Positions 63,828 through 64,000 of a stretch of DNA of 64,000 nt are shown here, in pieces. The notes beneath the pieces are model-generated. The model was not told the DNA's origin. It saw only the letters and a program-made list of their open reading frames with translations, and ran no database searches. Source of the DNA: Rubrivivax sp. (lineage in GTDB: Bacteria; Pseudomonadota; Gammaproteobacteria; Burkholderiales; Burkholderiaceae_C). The position numbers and the translations under genes are program-made. Location: NCBI GenBank assembly GCA_022842595.1, contig JALHPF010000010.1, forward strand, positions 62,001 through 126,000. The letters run 5' to 3'. Numbering within the stretch: position 1 is the first letter of the stretch; every line of letters starts with the position of its first letter.

Positions 63828-64000
63828 TCAACCCCCGATCAGCACGGTGGGGCAACCCACGATGATCGAGCCGCCGTGGCCGCAGGTGTCACCCATCCGG
63901 GCCGCCGGCAGGCCACCCACCATGACGGTGGCGCTGCCCATGGCAATGACGTCGGGCGGGCCGACACACAGGCAGGGGTCGGTGGCGCGGGCCTGCGGCA
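63828..64000 (-). CDS. PAAR domain protein (T6SS spike tip), partial
   Basis: The last 57 codons lie in the window; the gene begins beyond position 64000. Translation gives VIAMGSATVMVGGLPAARMG followed by DTCGHGGSIIVGC and PTVLIGG, a PAAR repeat. PAAR proteins sharpen the VgrG spike and often carry effectors. It is the first gene in the window of the T6SS operon. Confidence 0.85.
   Translation of the reverse strand, partial: PQARATDPCLCVGPPDVIAMGSATVMVGGLPAARMGDTCGHGGSIIVGCPTVLIGG

Overview
The window is high-GC proteobacterial DNA. Gene content points to a betaproteobacterium of the order Burkholderiales (a Rubrivivax/Leptothrix/Ideonella-type organism). The evidence is the XrtA/PEP-CTERM gene set (PrsK, PrsR, PrsT, PEP-CTERM proteins, FeeM-like acyltransferases), a FisR-type sulfane-sulfur regulator and a type VI secretion locus. 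This placement is inferred from gene families; I could not run a search. Both ends cut genes: a polysaccharide-export lipoprotein at the left and a PAAR protein at the right.

Positions 1-36000 hold an exopolysaccharide / exosortase-A (XrtA) region. It has an export lipoprotein (partial), three large TPR proteins of the PrsT type, a polyprenyl sugar transferase, the PrsK-PrsR sensor/sigma-54 regulator pair, two PEP-CTERM surface proteins, two FeeM-like acyltransferases (one fused to PilZ) and a UDP-sugar 4-epimerase. Two accessory blocks sit inside it. The first (about 6.9-14.2 kb) runs FAD oxidase, phytanoyl-CoA-type dioxygenase, LolCDE-like ABC ATPase and permease, LolA-like periplasmic carrier and outer-membrane protein, which reads like an oxidative-tailoring and lipid-export pathway of unknown product. 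A second FAD oxidase of the same family lies at 3.4-5.0 kb. The second block (about 24-28 kb) is a PqqD-like / HprK-like / nucleotidyltransferase operon beside a serine protease and a cysteine-rich, Tat-leader-like protein. Sigma-54-type promoter sequences lie upstream of both PEP-CTERM genes and fit control by PrsR.

Positions 36000-38400 carry housekeeping-type and small genes, an outer-membrane MipA-like protein and two decayed genes with frameshifts. Positions 38400-53700 form a reduced-sulfur oxidation and respiration island. It contains FisR, an FNR-like regulator, rhodaneses (one frameshifted), a cyanide-insensitive-type cytochrome bd oxidase with its DUF2474 peptide, a lone Rieske protein, a metallo-beta-lactamase protein resembling persulfide dioxygenase but lacking metal ligands, a DUF302 stub, two sulfide:quinone-oxidoreductase-like flavoproteins, a truncated haemoglobin, a DsrE protein and three methyltransferases in a row. 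The divergent control region at 41.05-41.36 kb has a perfect inverted repeat about 180 bp upstream of a sigma-54-like promoter, the layout expected for FisR.

Positions 53700-64000 hold an HExxH metallopeptidase-like gene and then the minus-strand T6SS operon PAAR-tagH-tssK-tssL-tssM-tagF/pppA. No tRNA, rRNA, CRISPR array or intact insertion sequence was seen. Two rho-independent terminators were clear.
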